Positions 61,418-64,000 of a stretch of DNA of 64,000 nt are shown one piece after another. A model generated the notes under the pieces. The model was given only the letters and a program-made list of their open reading frames with translations. It was not told the DNA's origin and made no database searches. Origin of the DNA: Ehretia macrophylla. Lineage: Eukaryota > Streptophyta > Magnoliopsida > Boraginales > Ehretiaceae. Position numbers and translations under genes: made by a program. Where the stretch lies: NCBI GenBank assembly GCA_037974665.1, contig CM075775.1, forward strand, positions 43,054,152-43,118,151, in the 5' to 3' direction. Within the stretch, counting starts at the first letter, position 1. The number at the start of each line of letters is the position of its first letter.

Positions 61418-64000
61418 ATGGCGACAACAAATCATGACAAATCCAATAGTAAGTTTTTACTATTTTTAACCAAAAAAAAAAAAAAGGTTTTAAATGTTTT
61501 GATCTATACGAAATATATATTTTTTGTGGACTTTGCATATATAATAGTCCTACTGATTATTTAATTGTATGTATGTACGCTTTATGTGTTTTTTTATCTA
61601 ATGTACTCATTGTTTATTCTAATTTATTATTGATCATAAAATCAAGAGTTTTGTGCTAATACTTTAAGGCCGACATCATTCGCGTTTGGGTTTTAAGTTG
61701 TAGACAATATGTTTTTGTGATATTTTTTTAAAAAGCTATTTTCATTTGGGATTGATGCCATTATATGATGTATTTCCATTTGAATGTTCAGATAGTTTTT
61801 CATTGAAGGTGCATTATGGTGGGCAGTTTATGCATATTCCGAACAAGATTTATGTAGGTGGTAATATTATATTTAAAGAAAATTGTCGATATGAGGACAT
61901 GGCAATGCAAATGTTAGTGAAGATGGTTGTTGAATTGGGACTCAATAATTCTATTAGCTTTTATCATAGAAAACCTGGAGTGGATATGGATAATGGATTG
62001 GAATTGATAAGTACTGTCCATGATATATTAGATTTGTGCATGTTAGGAAGTGAATCAAAGTTGATAGAGTTGTATATTGTTGGGTCCTTGAAGAAAACTG
62101 AGTGTAATGATGCAGATGAGCATATAAAGGTTAGTCAAGAGCCATATATGAGTTTTGTACCTTTGAGTTGCCCAAATAATCCAAAAACAGCTGGCAGAAC
62201 TAAAAAACATGTTAGTAGATTAGGTAATGTGACTGATAAAAGTAATAATTGTAAGAAAGGTAGAATGAAGATGAAAGAAGTGGTTGAGGTTCATGTTGAG
62301 AAGGAGAGGAAAGAAAGAGTAAGGGAGAAACGTAAAATGAATATGACAGAAGTTTCTGAAGATGTTCATGTTGAGAAGGAATGGAAAAAAGGCTAAAGGA
62401 GAAAGGTAAAATGAAGATGAAAGAAGTGATTGAGGCAGACTGTGAAGACAACAATGATAGTGATGGTTCAAGTTTTCATGATAGTGAGTATTGTGTAAGT
62501 GAGGATGATGATGAATTGTATCTGAAAAACATAGACCAGGATGTAAATGACATTGAGAAGTTTCTGAAGATTAAAGGAGATAGTGTTCATGAAGAAGAAA
62601 ATCAGTCATTTGCTGCAAAATATGGGCAGGATATACCACTGAGAGATAACTTATTTTCAGACATTAATTCTGAATATAGTTTAAGTAGCTTGGAGCCATC
62701 GAGTGATGAAAATAAAAGCAAACCCAAAAATGCCAAATTTAAGAGATTTCGGCCTAATGTGGATATGGATGACCCTAAGTTTTATTTAGGAATGATGTTC
62801 ACTACTGCAAAAGAACTTAGGCAGGCTATTCGATCACATGGAATTAAACATTGCAGGGAACTTAAGTTTGAGAAAAATGACAAGGAGATAATAAGGGTTA
62901 AGTGTGAAGGAAAGACATGTAAGTGGTTTTTATATGCATATCATGTGAAAAGAGATAACACATTTCAGATCAGGGGATTACATGATGAACACAGCTGTGG
63001 TCAATCACTAAATCACAAGAATTTAACAAGTAAACAGTTGTGTATGCTATATTTAGATGAATTCAGAATGAACTTGTATGGAGATGTAGTTGACTTTCAG
63101 ACAAAAGTTCGTAAGGATCACAATGTGAATATAACAAGGAAGAAAGTGTATAGAACATATGGCAGGGCTAGAAACATCATTGAAGGGTAGTACAAATAAC
63201 AATACATGAAGTTATGGGATTACTGTGAGGAGTTAAGGAGGACAAATTATGGGTCAACTGTAGCATTGGAAACTATGGATGATGAAGAGACGGGAGAACA
63301 AAGATTTAAGAGGTTATATGTCTACCTTGATGCTTGTAGAAGAGGGTTTATAGCTGGTTGCAAACCCATTTTAGGTTTAGATGGTTGTCACTTGAAATGG
63401 CCACATCCTGGGGTACTGTTGACTGCAGTTGGGATAAATGCTAACAATTGCATCTATCCAGTGGTATATTGTTTAGCTGAGACTAAAGACAAGAATTCAT
63501 GGAGCTAGCTCTTGAACTTGATAGTACAAGATTTTGAGATCTATGATCAGGAGAAGTGGGTTTTTATCAATGATAAGCAAAAGGTACAATCCTTGATTCC
63601 TAATGTCTTGTGTTAAGTATATGGTTCTATGTATTTATCTTTATGTTATATAACTAATATTGTTTAATTTTTTACTTTATGATTTAAGGTCTGTCCTGCC
63701 CTTAATGAAATTCTTCCAGGGGTGGAACATAGGCATTGTGTGCAACATTTGTACAACAACTTCAACAAATTGCATACAGGGGTTGCCTTAAAAGATATGT
63801 TGTGGATGGCTGCAAAAGCATCAGTTGTACATAAGTTTAATGCACACATGGGACAACTGAAAGAGTTAAATGGCAATGCATATGAGTGGTTAGCGGCTGA
63901 GAATCCCAAGTTTTGGAGTCAGTCACATTTCAGAACAACAAGTAAATGTGACATCTTGTTGAACAACTTGTGTGGGGGTTGAAATGCAGTATTGGTGGTG
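61418..64000 (+). pseudogene. MULE transposase (mudrA-like), partial at window end
   Basis: Proposed first exon 61418-61448 (MATTNHDKSN), intron 61449-61791 (GTAAGT...TTCAG), joining in frame to SFSLKVHYGGQF. Domains: N-terminal PB1-like domain (KIYVGGNIIFKENCRYEDMA, HRKPGVDMDNGLELI), acidic and basic linker, MuDR DNA-binding domain (FTTAKELRQAIRSHGIKHCR, CEGKTCKWFLYAYHV, HDEHSC), then the DDE domain: first Asp in LGLDGCHLKWP, second in FINDKQK, the C-x2-H motif in HRHCVQHLYNNF, and AYEWL likely holding the Glu. A second intron, 63584-63688, keeps the frame (DKQK to VCPALNEILPG). Damage: a one-base loss near 62385, in-frame stops at 63188 and 63197, TAG at 63506 where family members have Trp, and TGA at 63980. 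The SWIM zinc finger would lie beyond the window. It is not active as it stands. Confidence 0.88.
62262..62440 (+). repeat. Tandem repeat in the MULE transposase linker
   Basis: About 2.5 units of roughly 72 bp, each coding a version of KMKMKEV, then VHVEKERKERVREK. The one-base frameshift at about 62385 lies inside the second unit. The repeat sits between the PB1-like and DNA-binding domains and gives a strongly charged linker. Confidence 0.8.

Larger units (their letters stand above)
60966..64000 (+). mobile_element. MuDR-type DNA transposon (MULE), left end and transposase, runs off window
   Basis: The left end near 60966 reads AGGGTTAATGACATATTAGG then TCCCTTATC, the style of plant MULE terminal inverted repeats; the first 200 bp contain repeated 'CCCTTATCTT' and 'TTAGTCCCTTATC' phrases. 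The transposase gene begins about 450 bp inside, in the same direction. The right terminal repeat and the 9-bp duplication lie beyond the window, so the exact start is unconfirmed. Confidence 0.75.

Noticed and set aside
1-64000. CRISPR arrays, tRNA and rRNA genes, bacterial-type operons
   Set aside because: No regularly spaced repeats, cloverleaf-like sequences or rRNA signatures were seen; TGGTATCAGAGC matches are retroelement primer-binding sites, not tRNA genes.

Overview
The window looks like transposon-rich nuclear DNA of a flowering plant, most likely a eudicot. It is AT-rich, has long stretches without genes, and carries single-exon S-domain (G-type lectin) receptor-kinase genes, Ty1/copia and Ty3/gypsy relics, Tourist-like MITEs and a MuDR-type transposon. 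I found no complete, undamaged host gene. The species cannot be told from the sequence.

Layout. 1-6230: a partial MITE with an ATT-repeat core (1-330), an old terminal-repeat element (about 1915-3020), a Tourist-like MITE (3085-3507), AT-rich and purine-rich filler, then a gypsy LTR plus gag relic on the minus strand (about 4790-6230) lying against receptor-kinase pseudogene A. 6231-9886: two halves of S-domain receptor-like kinases pointing away from each other. A (minus) keeps the lectin-to-membrane half; B (plus) keeps EGF/PAN remnants and the kinase half. 11800-12663: a full-length MITE with an ATT microsatellite core. 12839-18509: a non-coding, LARD-like LTR element with 2.55-kb LTRs, a 572-bp interior and a perfect target-site duplication. 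18982-24361: a broken Ty1/copia element with both LTRs. 27558-27934: a second Tourist-like MITE. 28386-30523: a solo LTR. 30796-32822: receptor-kinase pseudogene C, the most complete copy. 34491-45325: a gypsy relic split by a nested 9.1-kb LTR element (35781-44879), whose interior carries an antisense, intron-containing casein kinase 1 gene fragment and a 32-bp perfect palindrome. 48640-50925 and 54250-56681: two more solo LTRs with perfect 5-bp duplications; the second sits inside a SIRE/Maximus-like copia relic (51255 to about 59760). 60966-64000: the left end and most of the transposase gene of a MULE that runs off the window.

How it fits together. The host content is one decaying receptor-kinase family (A, B, C) that has lost exons to deletion, rearrangement and retroelement insertion. 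Everything else is mobile DNA layered by nesting and trimmed by LTR-LTR recombination (three solo LTRs). The most interesting items are the kinase-gene capture inside the nested non-coding LTR element, the giant-LTR/small-interior element, the tandemly repeated linker in the MULE transposase, and a dense cluster of TTGAC boxes in the leader of the copia element.
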